From contig JAHLWV010000028.1 in assembly GCA_019057735.1 (NCBI GenBank), forward strand, positions 1-15,535: a DNA stretch of 15,535 bases, given 5' to 3'. The translations under genes and the position numbers were made by a program. Positions 6,243 to 13,864 of the stretch are shown here, piece by piece. The notes below the pieces were generated by a model. It made no database searches. It was given only the letters and a program-made list of their open reading frames with translations, and was not told where the DNA came from. Numbering within the stretch: the first letter of the stretch is position 1; the number at the start of each line of letters is the position of its first letter. The DNA comes from Promethearchaeota archaeon (GTDB lineage Archaea; Asgardarchaeota; Lokiarchaeia; Sigynarchaeales; SOKP01).

Positions 6243-7207
6243 AGTATTTAGAAGGGAAAAACATCGTTATCACTTCGCACCATTTAGTTGACCTTGATGC
6301 GCTCGTTTCAGGAATTGCCTTAAAATATTGTTTTGAAAATTATTTCCCTAACCAAAACATACAATTAACTTTTTCAGGACTATCTAAGCATACAAAAAGT
6401 TTTATAAACAAATTTAGTACAAAATTTCCAAACTTTAACTTTACTTTTCAAAAACATGTTGAATTATCAAATTTTGATGTTATCGTAATAGCTGACTCAA
6501 ATAATCTAGATCAGATAACGTTATTTAATAATCTAGATTTGGATATTCCTTTTATCTTCATAGATCATCATTTAAATTTAAAAAAAAATTATCCAACTAA
6601 TATTTCTTTTCATAATTTGATTTTTGATAATTATTCGTCGACATCAGAAATGGTGTTAGAATTATTTGATGATTGCAACATAAAGCTTCCAATACCATAC
6701 AAGTATCTCCTTGTTTCAGCAATATTGACCGATTCGGGATTTCTCAAGTATGGAAATACCAGAACCGTAAAAAATCTATATAATATTTTACAGGATCAGA
6801 TAGAAATTCAAGATGTATTACCAATGTTAGAAAGAGAAATAGACATCTCAGAGAAAATTGCTCGAATTAAAGCTCTTCAAAGAGTTAAATTAATTCGAAT
6901 TAACAATTGGTTAATAGGATTATCACATCTTAGTAGCTTTAGCGCTTCCGCTGCTTCAATCTTAACAAAAGTGGGTTTTGACATTGGAATTGTCGTATCT
7001 GAAGATAAATCTGATTATAGAATCACCACTCGAGCAAAAAAACAAGTTTGTCTAAAAACAGGCTTACATCTCGGGAAAATTATTAGTGAAATAAATAACG
7101 TGAATGGTGGTGGACATGATGGTGCTGCTACTTTGAATGGTAAGAATGATGTAGAAGAAATTCTTAATCAATTAATCGATAAAATAAAAGAAACTTTAAT
7201 TAATTAA
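6212..7207 (+). CDS. DHH/DHHA1 family phosphoesterase
   Basis: This is a 331-residue member of the RecJ-like DHH superfamily, whose archaeal forms include nanoRNases/oligoribonucleases and cyclic-dinucleotide or polyphosphate hydrolases. The metal-binding motifs are intact: motif I His23-x3-Asp27-x-Asp29 (HHLVDLDALVS), motif II Asp96 (IADSNN), motif III Asp118-His119-His120 (FIDHH), motif IV Asp174 (ILTDSGFLKYG). The DHHA1 domain carries the GGGH motif at 299-302 (NGGGHDGAATL). No extra domains are seen. A DHH gene after prefoldin beta is a known archaeal arrangement, so RNA degradation alongside the exosome is a reasonable but unproven guess. Start ATG 6212 is set by the duplicated leader; a diverged copy of its first codons lies just upstream. 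Confidence 0.88.
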   Translation: MLNSKKEDFLKYLEGKNIVITSHHLVDLDALVSGIALKYCFENYFPNQNIQLTFSGLSKHTKSFINKFSTKFPNFNFTFQKHVELSNFDVIVIADSNNLDQITLFNNLDLDIPFIFIDHHLNLKKNYPTNISFHNLIFDNYSSTSEMVLELFDDCNIKLPIPYKYLLVSAILTDSGFLKYGNTRTVKNLYNILQDQIEIQDVLPMLEREIDISEKIARIKALQRVKLIRINNWLIGLSHLSSFSASAASILTKVGFDIGIVVSEDKSDYRITTRAKKQVCLKTGLHLGKIISEINNVNGGGHDGAATLNGKNDVEEILNQLIDKIKETLIN

Positions 7208-7212
7208 CTATC

Positions 7213-7220
7213 TTTATAAA
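7213..7220 (+). promoter_or_regulatory. candidate TATA box for the ECF operon
   Basis: TTTATAAA stands in the 41-nt gap between the DHH gene and the first ATPase gene. Initiation about 25-27 nt downstream would fall near 7243-7246, a few bases before ATG 7249, implying an almost leaderless transcript. Confidence 0.48.
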
Positions 7221-7248
7221 GTAAAAAGAATGATGGATATCCCCTTTC

Positions 7249-8088
7249 ATGAGCTTAATTAAATTTTATAATTTTCATTTTCGATATAAAGGAAACGATG
7301 AGTATGCACTTAAAAAAATTAATTTGGAAATAGAATCAAATAGATTTATTTTATTAGCTGGGGAGACGGGATCCGGGAAAACTTCATTAATTAGATGTTT
7401 GAATGGATTAATTCCCCAATTTTATGCCGGTTATTATAAAGGATATGCAGAAATTTCAGGAAAAAACACCACTGAAACAACAATATCTGAATTATCTACT
7501 GAGGTCGGAATCGTATTCCAAAATCCTGAAAATCAATTAATTGCAATGAATGTAGAACATGAGATAGCATTCGGTTTAGAAAATTTAGGAATTCCAAGAG
7601 AGGAAATCAAAGAAAAAATTAAGGAAGTTGTAGCAATAACTGAAATTGAAAGTATCATAGATAAAGCACCTTTCGAGATAAGTGGTGGTGAACAACAACG
7701 AGTTGCCATTGCTTCAATTTTAGTATTAGAACCTAGGGTTATCGTTTTGGACGAGCCAACAGCAAATTTGGACCCATTATTCGCAAGAAAAATTTTAAAC
7801 CTTTTAAAAAAAATTCAAGTCGAAAAGAAGATGACCGTTATAATTAGTGAACACCGAATGGATTTAATCCTCCCGTTAGTAGACGACATAATTTTAATGA
7901 AAGAGGGTGAGATAATAGCTCATGGGGTTAAAGACGAAGTCATAAATTCTAACACATTTGAGAATTTGAATATTAATAAGCCCAAAATATATTCGATTTT
8001 CAATGAATTAAAAAATAGAAATCAATTTCAACACGATATTCCCGTTTCTATTAAAGATGCCGTAAGTTCATTAAAAATGATTAAATAA
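7249..8088 (+). CDS. ECF transporter ATPase, EcfA1/CbiO type
   Basis: This is one of two ATP-binding subunits of an energy-coupling factor transporter, which powers uptake of vitamins or metal ions at the cytoplasmic membrane. All ABC motifs are intact: Walker A GETGSGKT (38-45), Q-loop Gln91 (FQNPENQL), signature SGGEQQR (145-151), Walker B VIVLDEP (164-170) with D-loop NLDP, and switch His202 (SEHR). FQNPENQ is typical of the ECF ATPase group. The 279-residue length with a C-terminal extension fits. The gene is 6 nt before the second ATPase gene. No S component is nearby, so the substrate cannot be named. It probably forms a heterodimer with the next gene's product. Confidence 0.9.
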   Translation: MSLIKFYNFHFRYKGNDEYALKKINLEIESNRFILLAGETGSGKTSLIRCLNGLIPQFYAGYYKGYAEISGKNTTETTISELSTEVGIVFQNPENQLIAMNVEHEIAFGLENLGIPREEIKEKIKEVVAITEIESIIDKAPFEISGGEQQRVAIASILVLEPRVIVLDEPTANLDPLFARKILNLLKKIQVEKKMTVIISEHRMDLILPLVDDIILMKEGEIIAHGVKDEVINSNTFENLNINKPKIYSIFNELKNRNQFQHDIPVSIKDAVSSLKMIK

Positions 8089-8094
8089 CTCGAA

Positions 8095-8958
8095 ATGCTT
8101 ATGAAGGATAAAAATTCGTACCCTTTAATAATGGTTCACGATGTTGATTATGTGTATTCAAACGGAACAATTGCGTTAAAGCAAGTTTCATTAAATATTA
8201 AGAAAGGCGAATTTGTTGCAATAATGGGGCAAAATGGAGCAGGAAAAACGACTTTGATCCGCACTTTTAATGGTTTAATCCGACCAACAAAAGGAAGTAT
8301 TTTTTTAGAAGGAGAAAATATTGATTCAAAAACTATCGCGACAATGTCGAAAAAAGTGGGAGTTATCTTCCAAAATCCTATGCATCAACTATTTTCTACT
8401 ACATTAGAGGACGAAATTAAATTTTCCTTGAAGAGTCTGAATTTAGATAAAGAAGAAATTCAAATAAAAGTCGATCAAGTACTAAAGGAATTTGATCTCG
8501 AAAAATATCGAAAAAGATCCCCATTTAATTTATCTGGTGGAGAATCAAAAAAATTAGCTACAGCATCTATTCTATGTCGTGACCCTGAAGTTCTAGTTTT
8601 TGATGAACCAACATTAGGACAAGACGCAAAAGAGATTAAATTCTTTCTCGGATTAATAAAAAGCGAATTAGAAAGAGGAAAAACAATAATAATGGTTACA
8701 CATAACATAGAGTTTACCGTAGAACATGTTCCAAGAACAATCTTGATGAGTGGAGGACAGATCATTGCGGATGGTCCAACACAGAGTATTTTTACGAACG
8801 AGTTTTTAATAGCAAAATCATCATTAATTATGCCGCAAATATATCTATTCAAAAAAGAACTTCGAAAAATAGGAATCACTATTCCTAAAGAAGTTATGAG
8901 AGAAAGCGAAATAATTAATTTTCTCGATAATTATTTGGATAGCAAAACCACAATTTAA
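8095..8958 (+). CDS. ECF transporter ATPase, EcfA2/CbiO type
   Basis: This is the second ABC ATPase of the ECF module. Walker A GQNGAGKT (45-52), Q-loop Gln93 (FQNPMHQLF), Walker B VLVFDEP (166-172) and switch His203 (VTHN) are present. The signature is LSGGESKKLA, with Lys-Lys where EcfA1 has Gln-Arg, and the D-loop reads LGQD. The two ATP sites of the predicted EcfA1-EcfA2 heterodimer may therefore be unequal, a common state in ECF systems. ATG 8095 starts the protein; ATG 8101, two codons later, is equally possible. The stop is followed at once by a strong GGAGG site for the EcfT gene, so the three genes are one operon. Confidence 0.88.
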   Translation: MLMKDKNSYPLIMVHDVDYVYSNGTIALKQVSLNIKKGEFVAIMGQNGAGKTTLIRTFNGLIRPTKGSIFLEGENIDSKTIATMSKKVGVIFQNPMHQLFSTTLEDEIKFSLKSLNLDKEEIQIKVDQVLKEFDLEKYRKRSPFNLSGGESKKLATASILCRDPEVLVFDEPTLGQDAKEIKFFLGLIKSELERGKTIIMVTHNIEFTVEHVPRTILMSGGQIIADGPTQSIFTNEFLIAKSSLIMPQIYLFKKELRKIGITIPKEVMRESEIINFLDNYLDSKTTI

Positions 8959-8964
8959 AGGAGG
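8959..8964 (+). promoter_or_regulatory. strong Shine-Dalgarno for ecfT
   Basis: AGGAGG begins directly after the stop codon of the second ATPase gene and lies 11 nt before ATG 8976. It is one of the best matches to the anti-SD in the window. Confidence 0.65.
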
Positions 8965-8975
8965 AAAATTATTAA

Positions 8976-9755
8976 ATGTCTTTAGAGTTTCTTAGTGCGT
9001 TCAAATTCTTAAAAAAAGAGACTTTCCTCCACAATTTAGATCCAAGAACCAAATTATTACTAGCCATAACGTACACTATTAACGCACTATTATTTCAAGA
9101 AATAATCCCCTTATTACTAATTTTAATAACCCTACTCCCTGTAATAATCGTAGGAAAATTGTTTAAAAGATGGATGAAGAGCGTCAAAGGAATGTCTTTC
9201 CTCTACATTTTTATTATTGTTCTTAATACGCTATTTATTGACGAAAATGGATTAACATTCGCCATTGCTATGATCTTAAGGATTTCTATAATGATTTCAG
9301 CATTCTCTTTGTTTTTTTTAACTGTAGATCCAAACGATTTAGCTCTTTCCCTAATAACTATGAAAATTCCATACGAATATGCGTTTTCTTTCTCGTTAGC
9401 ATTTAGGTTTGTTCCAACTATTGCTATAGAAACACAAAATATCATTGATGCTCAACAGAGTCGAGGGTATGAAATGCAAAAAAAAGGGATTATAAATCAA
9501 ATAAAAAACCTATTTCCTCTCTTAATTCCTCTTATAGTTAGTTCTATAAAAAGAGCCTTTAACGTAGCAGAAGCCTTAGAATCGCGATCTTTTGGTAATA
9601 AAAAAACGGATCGGACTTTTTATTATACAATTAGTTATTCCTTAAAAGATTGGATATTTTCGCTATACTTGATTCTTTTATTGTCTTTTTTAATATTTAT
9701 TAGAATTAACTTCATGTCAATGCCATTATGGTTTAGATGGAGTTTACCTTTATGA
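8976..9755 (+). CDS. ECF transporter transmembrane subunit EcfT
   Basis: EcfT is the membrane scaffold that couples the two ATPases to an S component. The protein of 259 residues has hydrophobic segments at about 27-40, 43-60, 73-87, 94-115, 179-191 and 226-245. It also carries the two coupling motifs typical of EcfT, AQQSRG (159-164) and EALESRSFG (199-207), variants of the A-R-G signatures that sit in the ATPase grooves. LDPRTKLLLA near the N-terminus and SFSLAFRFVPTI are also family text. The last four bases (ATGA, 9752-9755) overlap the start of the following Cgi121-like gene. An S component is missing in the window, suggesting a shared (group II-like) module serving S proteins encoded elsewhere. 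Confidence 0.88.
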   Translation: MSLEFLSAFKFLKKETFLHNLDPRTKLLLAITYTINALLFQEIIPLLLILITLLPVIIVGKLFKRWMKSVKGMSFLYIFIIVLNTLFIDENGLTFAIAMILRISIMISAFSLFFLTVDPNDLALSLITMKIPYEYAFSFSLAFRFVPTIAIETQNIIDAQQSRGYEMQKKGIINQIKNLFPLLIPLIVSSIKRAFNVAEALESRSFGNKKTDRTFYYTISYSLKDWIFSLYLILLLSFLIFIRINFMSMPLWFRWSLPL

Positions 9756-10408
9756 AAATCTATTCTATTACGAATTTAAATGAAATTCCTAATTATCACA
9801 TTGGAATTAACCAGATTGAGATTGATCCCAAAGAAATTCAAATAAAAGAATTAGTAGAATTAATTGAGGTTATCCAAAGTCAGCATGAAGATACTGTTTT
9901 ACAATTCTTCAACGATAAATATATTCTAAACCTAGAACATGTATTACGTGCTTGTTATTTCGTCCAAAAAGCCTTCTATACTAAAAGTAATATTTCAAAT
10001 AAAAAGAATCTTGAACTACTTCTATATTTAGCTACTAAAAGACAAATAAAGCTAAGTCTTGAGTGTTTTGGGGTAAATAGTTATAATTTACATAATAAGA
10101 GAATAAGTTTTTGTATCATCTCTCTAAAGGATAATATTCATCAAGTAAATATCGAAATTAATAGTTATTTGCATTCCAAGGATATTGGTTTAAATTTAGG
10201 AAATTTATCGATTGATAAGTTTAAAATCGTCAAAAAGTATTTTGAATTTTCTGACATTCAGATTTTAACCGTTTTGAAGGCTTACGGACATAATAACGAC
10301 GAATTAGATATAAAAATTTTAAAATTAAAAAGCTTGTATGAAGCATTGACAGACTTAATATGTGAAAAAATGGCTTTATTAAGTTTAGAGAAAAGGAGAT
10401 CTATTTAG
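9752..10408 (+). CDS. cgi121: probable KEOPS subunit Cgi121
   Basis: Cgi121 binds Bud32 in KEOPS and delivers tRNA through its CCA end for t6A synthesis. The supporting text is EHVLRACYFVQKAF (62-75), the core NLELLLYLATKRQIKLSLECFG (from 86), equivalent to the archaeal E-x-L-x-x-A-x-x-R-Q-I-x-x-A block, and a C-terminal helix CEKMALLSLEKRR. At 218 residues it is longer than most archaeal Cgi121 proteins. I chose ATG 9752, which makes an ATGA overlap with ecfT; an ATG at 9737 would add MEFTF only. It is expressed with the ECF genes, an odd partnership. The family call is by eye and needs a profile search. The stop codon overlaps the stop of the convergent THUMP gene. Confidence 0.72.
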   Translation: MKIYSITNLNEIPNYHIGINQIEIDPKEIQIKELVELIEVIQSQHEDTVLQFFNDKYILNLEHVLRACYFVQKAFYTKSNISNKKNLELLLYLATKRQIKLSLECFGVNSYNLHNKRISFCIISLKDNIHQVNIEINSYLHSKDIGLNLGNLSIDKFKIVKKYFEFSDIQILTVLKAYGHNNDELDIKILKLKSLYEALTDLICEKMALLSLEKRRSI

Positions 10409-10947
10409 AACTTGTTATACTTATTAGGGATAATAAAAATATCTTCGGGATTTAGAAACGATATCCCGCTAACATTTCCTAGCAGTTCAATCCTTATAAT
10501 TTTATCTGGATTATCCAAATCGACTCTATTAGTAATAATTTTTGCCACTGATTCAATAATGGCATTTCTTTCTATGATCTCATTTTTTCTGCGTTTTAAT
10601 TCGATCTTAAAAGAATCTTCTTTGTTTAAATAAAGAGGGTAATATTTTTCTACAAAATTTTTTATTACTTTTAGTTTGGTTTCACACACATAATCAATAG
10701 GGATAATTTTAAGGATGAATTGAAAAAAATTGGAATCTTTTTCAAGAATTTTTTTAATCTTTCGTATCACTTCTTTAGTATCAATGTTGGTTGCAGCAGT
10801 TATTAATCCCGGATATTTGATACCTTGAATAATGGGATATGTATCGCCACACATTAACAGAGTAAACCAAATTTCTGCTTTTGCATTCACTTCGTTAAAT
10901 CTCGAAGTTGAGACCAATAAATTAAAGTTATTCAATATTTTCTCCAA
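10405..10947 (-). CDS. THUMP domain protein, Tan1/THUMPD1-like
   Basis: This is a 180-residue protein with a C-terminal THUMP domain. Tan1 and THUMPD1 are tRNA adaptors for the ac4C acetyltransferase Kre33/NAT10; archaeal members probably bind tRNA similarly, perhaps for TmcA. The N-terminal region NLLVSTSRFNEVNAKAEIWF (residues 9-28), the block GLITAATNIDTKEVIRKIKK, the segment FKIELKRRKNEIIERNAI, and the ending VDLDNPDKIIRIELLGNVSG followed by ISFLNP are the family pattern. No enzymatic domain is fused, so this is a binding protein rather than a methylase or ThiI. It overlaps the end of tsaC by 20 nt and is likely co-translated with it. Its TAA shares bases with the TAG of the convergent Cgi121-like gene. 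Confidence 0.8.
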   Translation of the reverse strand: MEKILNNFNLLVSTSRFNEVNAKAEIWFTLLMCGDTYPIIQGIKYPGLITAATNIDTKEVIRKIKKILEKDSNFFQFILKIIPIDYVCETKLKVIKNFVEKYYPLYLNKEDSFKIELKRRKNEIIERNAIIESVAKIITNRVDLDNPDKIIRIELLGNVSGISFLNPEDIFIIPNKYNKF

Positions 10948-11620
10948 ATAGTTGATCTTTATTTAATTTGATTAAATCTTCAATTTCCTCTTCTGTTACA
11001 ACCCCAATTCGCAATAGCTTTAACTCTTCAGAGGTACAATCAACAATTGTTGTGGGAACTTTCGTTTTGGTTTTTCCCCCATCAAGTATTAAATCGATTG
11101 GTGTTAAAAATTTTTTCGCTACTTGATCTCCACTTATGGATGGAGGTTCTCCAGAATAGTTAGCTGATGTTCCTATTATTCCACCAAAATATCCTTTTAA
11201 TTTTAATTTTTTTAAAATAGTTAAAACGATCTCGTTTTCTGGTATGCGAATACCAATCGTATTTTTACCAGCCGTAACTTCTGGAGGAATAATATTGGGT
11301 TCTTTCTTATTTAATATTAAAGTCAATTGACCGGGCCAGAAGTGTTCAGCTAATTTATAACCTATTTTGTTAAATTCCGCGACTTTTTTAGCTTCTTCAA
11401 TATCTGCAACTAATAGTAACAATCCTTTTGAACGATCTCGATACTTGATCTCGTAAATCCTATTTATTACTTCAAGATTGAGTGGATTTCCGCCTAGACC
11501 ATAAACTGAATTAGTCGGAAAAGCAATTAACTTACCCTCAATAATGTTCTCCACTGCGATTTCGAAAACAAATTCTAAATCTTGAATTTTTTTTCCTTTA
11601 AGTTTTATTAAAAAACCCAT
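10928..11620 (-). CDS. tsaC: threonylcarbamoyl-AMP synthase (TsaC/Sua5, YrdC domain)
   Basis: This enzyme makes threonylcarbamoyl-AMP from threonine, bicarbonate and ATP, the donor that KEOPS uses for tRNA t6A. YrdC-domain blocks are visible: IAFPTNSVYGLGG (32-44), EIKYRDRSKGLLLLV (57-71), HFWPGQLTLIL (93-103), GIRIPEN and IGTSANYSGEPPS (149-161). The protein is 230 residues and lacks the extra C-terminal Sua5 domain that many archaeal homologues have, so it is the short TsaC-like form. Its ATG lies inside a 10-bp tandem repeat, and a TATA-like word upstream suggests a nearly leaderless transcript. It lies downstream of porB but seems to have its own promoter. Confidence 0.93.
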   Translation of the reverse strand: MGFLIKLKGKKIQDLEFVFEIAVENIIEGKLIAFPTNSVYGLGGNPLNLEVINRIYEIKYRDRSKGLLLLVADIEEAKKVAEFNKIGYKLAEHFWPGQLTLILNKKEPNIIPPEVTAGKNTIGIRIPENEIVLTILKKLKLKGYFGGIIGTSANYSGEPPSISGDQVAKKFLTPIDLILDGGKTKTKVPTTIVDCTSEELKLLRIGVVTEEEIEDLIKLNKDQLFGENIE

Positions 11621-11637
11621 TTGGATTCATTTGGATT
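11618..11637 (-). repeat. 10-bp tandem repeat covering the tsaC start codon
   Basis: On the minus strand AATCCAAATG occurs twice in a row, each copy ending in ATG. Only the second ATG (11620) opens the tsaC frame; the first (11630) opens a ten-codon frame that runs past it and stops. Confidence 0.8.
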
Positions 11638-11643
11638 ATAAGT
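11636..11643 (-). promoter_or_regulatory. candidate TATA box for tsaC
   Basis: CTTATAAT on the minus strand lies 16-23 nt before ATG 11620. The expected start site is about 25 nt downstream, at or next to the ATG, compatible with leaderless translation. Confidence 0.38.
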
Positions 11644-11655
11644 TTATTAAATAAT

Positions 11656-11661
11656 AAAAAA
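11656..11661 (-). terminator. T6 tract after porB
   Basis: On the minus strand GCC is followed by T6 and further T-rich sequence, beginning about 5 nt past the porB stop. It is a weak but well-placed candidate for ending the por operon before tsaC. Confidence 0.35.
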
Positions 11662-11665
11662 GGCT

Positions 11666-12604
11666 TTACTGATGGTTTTCTTGGCAGGATAATTCATCAG
11701 CGATATTAGACCACTGAAGATCGACTCTTTCTTGAAGTTCAATTAACTCTTTTTCAGACAATTTTGAAAATCGTTTCTGTCTTGATAAGTATTCAATTAG
11801 TGGAGTTCTCTTTGATGGATTTAATAGTGGTTTGCTTTTTTTTGATAATGCTAAAACACCATTTTCGATTTCATATAAAATCCACGAACCTGTTTTAACT
11901 GCTAAACGAGGTATTTCAATTGAATCTTCGGATGCAATACCCCATCCAGGTGGACAAGAAGCTAAAATGTGAATATATTTACATCCTTCAATTGATTTTG
12001 CTTTTTTAAATTTCTCGTAAAGATCGAGAGGTTCGCTTACAGAACAAGTAGCAACATAAGGGATATCATGTGCCGCCATTATCCTCGGTAGATTTTTCTT
12101 ATATCGTTCTTTTCCTAATGTGGTTGTAGTCGTTATTGCTCCATGTGGTGTGCTAGAGGATCGTTGAACTCCAGTATTCATGTACGCTTCGTTATCATAA
12201 CAGCAATAAATGATATCAGAATTTCTTTCAGCTGCACCACTTAACCCTTGAATCCCAATATCTGTTGTTCCTCCATCGCCAGCAAAAACTAAAGTCGTCA
12301 TTTTTTCCCATACCTTGCCTGGGAATCTATACGATTTTGCTTTAAATGCTGCAGAAACTCCTGTTGCTGCGGCTGCTCCCGCAGCAAATGCCATATTCAT
12401 AAATGGGAAAGTTGGTGCTGTCTTTGGCCATAATCCAACAACGACATTTAAACAACTAGCAGGAGTAACTAAGGATGTATTTGGACCAAGAGCTTTCATA
12501 GCCCACCTTAAAGCAATTTCTAGACCGCAACCAGCACATGTAGAATTTCCTGCTAAAAAATATTCTTCTTTACCTATTTCTAATGCTTCTTTAATGGATA
12601 CCAT
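11666..12604 (-). CDS. porB: pyruvate:ferredoxin oxidoreductase beta subunit
   Basis: PorB binds thiamine diphosphate and a 4Fe-4S cluster in the enzyme that interconverts pyruvate plus CoA with acetyl-CoA, CO2 and reduced ferredoxin. Cys23 and Cys26 (CAGCG), Cys51 and Cys217 are the likely cluster ligands. The ThDP/Mg site is GDGGTTDIG (109-117) through NEAYMNTG (138-145). YDNEAYMNTGVQRSSSTP is the pyruvate-type signature, favouring pyruvate over 2-oxoglutarate or isovalerate. The length is 312. A good ribosome site, GAGGTTGAT, overlaps the last codons of porA (12610-12618), about 5 nt before ATG 12604, showing translational coupling. It is the last gene of porGDAB. Confidence 0.94.
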   Translation of the reverse strand: MVSIKEALEIGKEEYFLAGNSTCAGCGLEIALRWAMKALGPNTSLVTPASCLNVVVGLWPKTAPTFPFMNMAFAAGAAAATGVSAAFKAKSYRFPGKVWEKMTTLVFAGDGGTTDIGIQGLSGAAERNSDIIYCCYDNEAYMNTGVQRSSSTPHGAITTTTTLGKERYKKNLPRIMAAHDIPYVATCSVSEPLDLYEKFKKAKSIEGCKYIHILASCPPGWGIASEDSIEIPRLAVKTGSWILYEIENGVLALSKKSKPLLNPSKRTPLIEYLSRQKRFSKLSEKELIELQERVDLQWSNIADELSCQENHQ

Positions 12605-12606
12605 AT

Positions 12607-13863
12607 TTAATCAACCTCTAATAATCCATCCCAGAAAGTTCCTTCAATCATATCTTTTGGAAACTCTCCAGTTTCATTTAACTTATTCAATACTTTTAGT
12701 TGATCTTTCTGTTGTTCTAATGACACTTCTCTTCCACCTAAACCCATTACAATAGGTAGAACTTTTGTAACTGCTCCAGAACCATATAAGGCTGCTTTCA
12801 CTTCACTACTTACGGGACCTCCAGTCGGAGATCCAAATGCAGTAGCTCTGTCAGCTACACCAAGAACCTTAACTTTATTTGCAATTTGTATTATATCCTC
12901 AACGGGAAATGGTCTAAAATACCTTAATTTTACGCATCCCACTTTGTAACCTTCATTCCTAAGAGCATCAACGGCGTCTTCCATCTGCATGGCAAGTTCA
13001 CCGTAGTTAAGTATAGCAACTTCCGCATCTTTCATTTGATATTCTTCAATTAATCCATTTCCATAAGAACGACCAAATTTTTTTTCAAATTCTGAGGTAA
13101 CTTCCTTGATTTTTTGCTTTGCTAGAATATGAGTATAGTGAATCTTTAATCTAAATTCATTGTAGAAACCAGATGGCATGATTAGATTCCCATGCATCAT
13201 TGGTCTTTCAGGATCGAGAAAGATATGGGGCCATCCTCTCTCATCTGGAAGTAGTGGTAAAAAATTATCGACAGCATCTTGATCCTCGATGGTTACAGGT
13301 TTAGACGTGTGAGATAAAGTAAATCCACCATAAGCTACGAATTTCGGCAATAAAATTTCGTGATCTTCACTAATTTTATATGACATTAAAATATCATCAT
13401 ATATCTCTTGATGGCTCGATGCAAATGAAATCATCCAACCAGTATCTCTACAGCTTATTATATCTGTGAAGTCTGCCCAAATATTCCAAGGAGGGGCGGG
13501 ACCTCTCGAAGCAATTGTCGTTACTATAGGTAACCGAGCACCCGCGGCCCAATGAACCATTTCATACATATAAAACAATCCTTGTCCAGATGTAGCAGTG
13601 AAAGTACGAGTCCCTGCGGTGCTTGCCCCTATTATCGATGCCATCACAGAATGTTCTGACTCGAATTTAATATATTGAGTTCCAGGCATCTCACCGTTAT
13701 CAGCGAACTCTGATAGTTTTTCTACAACAGTTGTTTGTGGGGTAATGGGATAAGCACTTATTACTTGGACGCGTGCAGATTTCGCAGCGTAAGCGGCTGC
13801 TACATTCCCCTTTATTATTTTAATTTCTCTTTCTTGTGTAAAATCTTCTTGTGCTTCAACCAT
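12607..13863 (-). CDS. porA: pyruvate:ferredoxin oxidoreductase alpha subunit
   Basis: PorA carries the pyrimidine-binding and substrate-facing parts of the enzyme. Recognisable text: the N-terminal GNVAAAYAAKSARVQVISAY, YPITPQT (38-44), FESEHSVMASIIGAS, SRGPAPPWNI (119-128) and the RDTGW motif (139-143), then the C-terminal transketolase-like domain with AILNYGELAMQMEDAVDALR and VADRATAFGSPTGGP. I use ATG 13863 (418 residues), one base after the porD stop. An in-frame GTG at 13875 would add four residues and overlap porD; I cannot exclude it. The length and motifs are those of the four-subunit archaeal/bacterial enzyme, not the fused form. Confidence 0.94.
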   Translation of the reverse strand: MVEAQEDFTQEREIKIIKGNVAAAYAAKSARVQVISAYPITPQTTVVEKLSEFADNGEMPGTQYIKFESEHSVMASIIGASTAGTRTFTATSGQGLFYMYEMVHWAAGARLPIVTTIASRGPAPPWNIWADFTDIISCRDTGWMISFASSHQEIYDDILMSYKISEDHEILLPKFVAYGGFTLSHTSKPVTIEDQDAVDNFLPLLPDERGWPHIFLDPERPMMHGNLIMPSGFYNEFRLKIHYTHILAKQKIKEVTSEFEKKFGRSYGNGLIEEYQMKDAEVAILNYGELAMQMEDAVDALRNEGYKVGCVKLRYFRPFPVEDIIQIANKVKVLGVADRATAFGSPTGGPVSSEVKAALYGSGAVTKVLPIVMGLGGREVSLEQQKDQLKVLNKLNETGEFPKDMIEGTFWDGLLEVD

Positions 13864-13864
13864 A

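Noticed and set aside
8475..8879. 134-codon frame on - opposite the second ECF ATPase gene
   Set aside because: Antisense to a complete ABC ATPase with all motifs; no domain and no ribosome site of note.
12315..12755. 146-codon frame on + opposite porB and porA
   Set aside because: It lies wholly antisense to two strongly conserved por genes and its protein has no recognisable motif; it is a shadow of their codon pattern.
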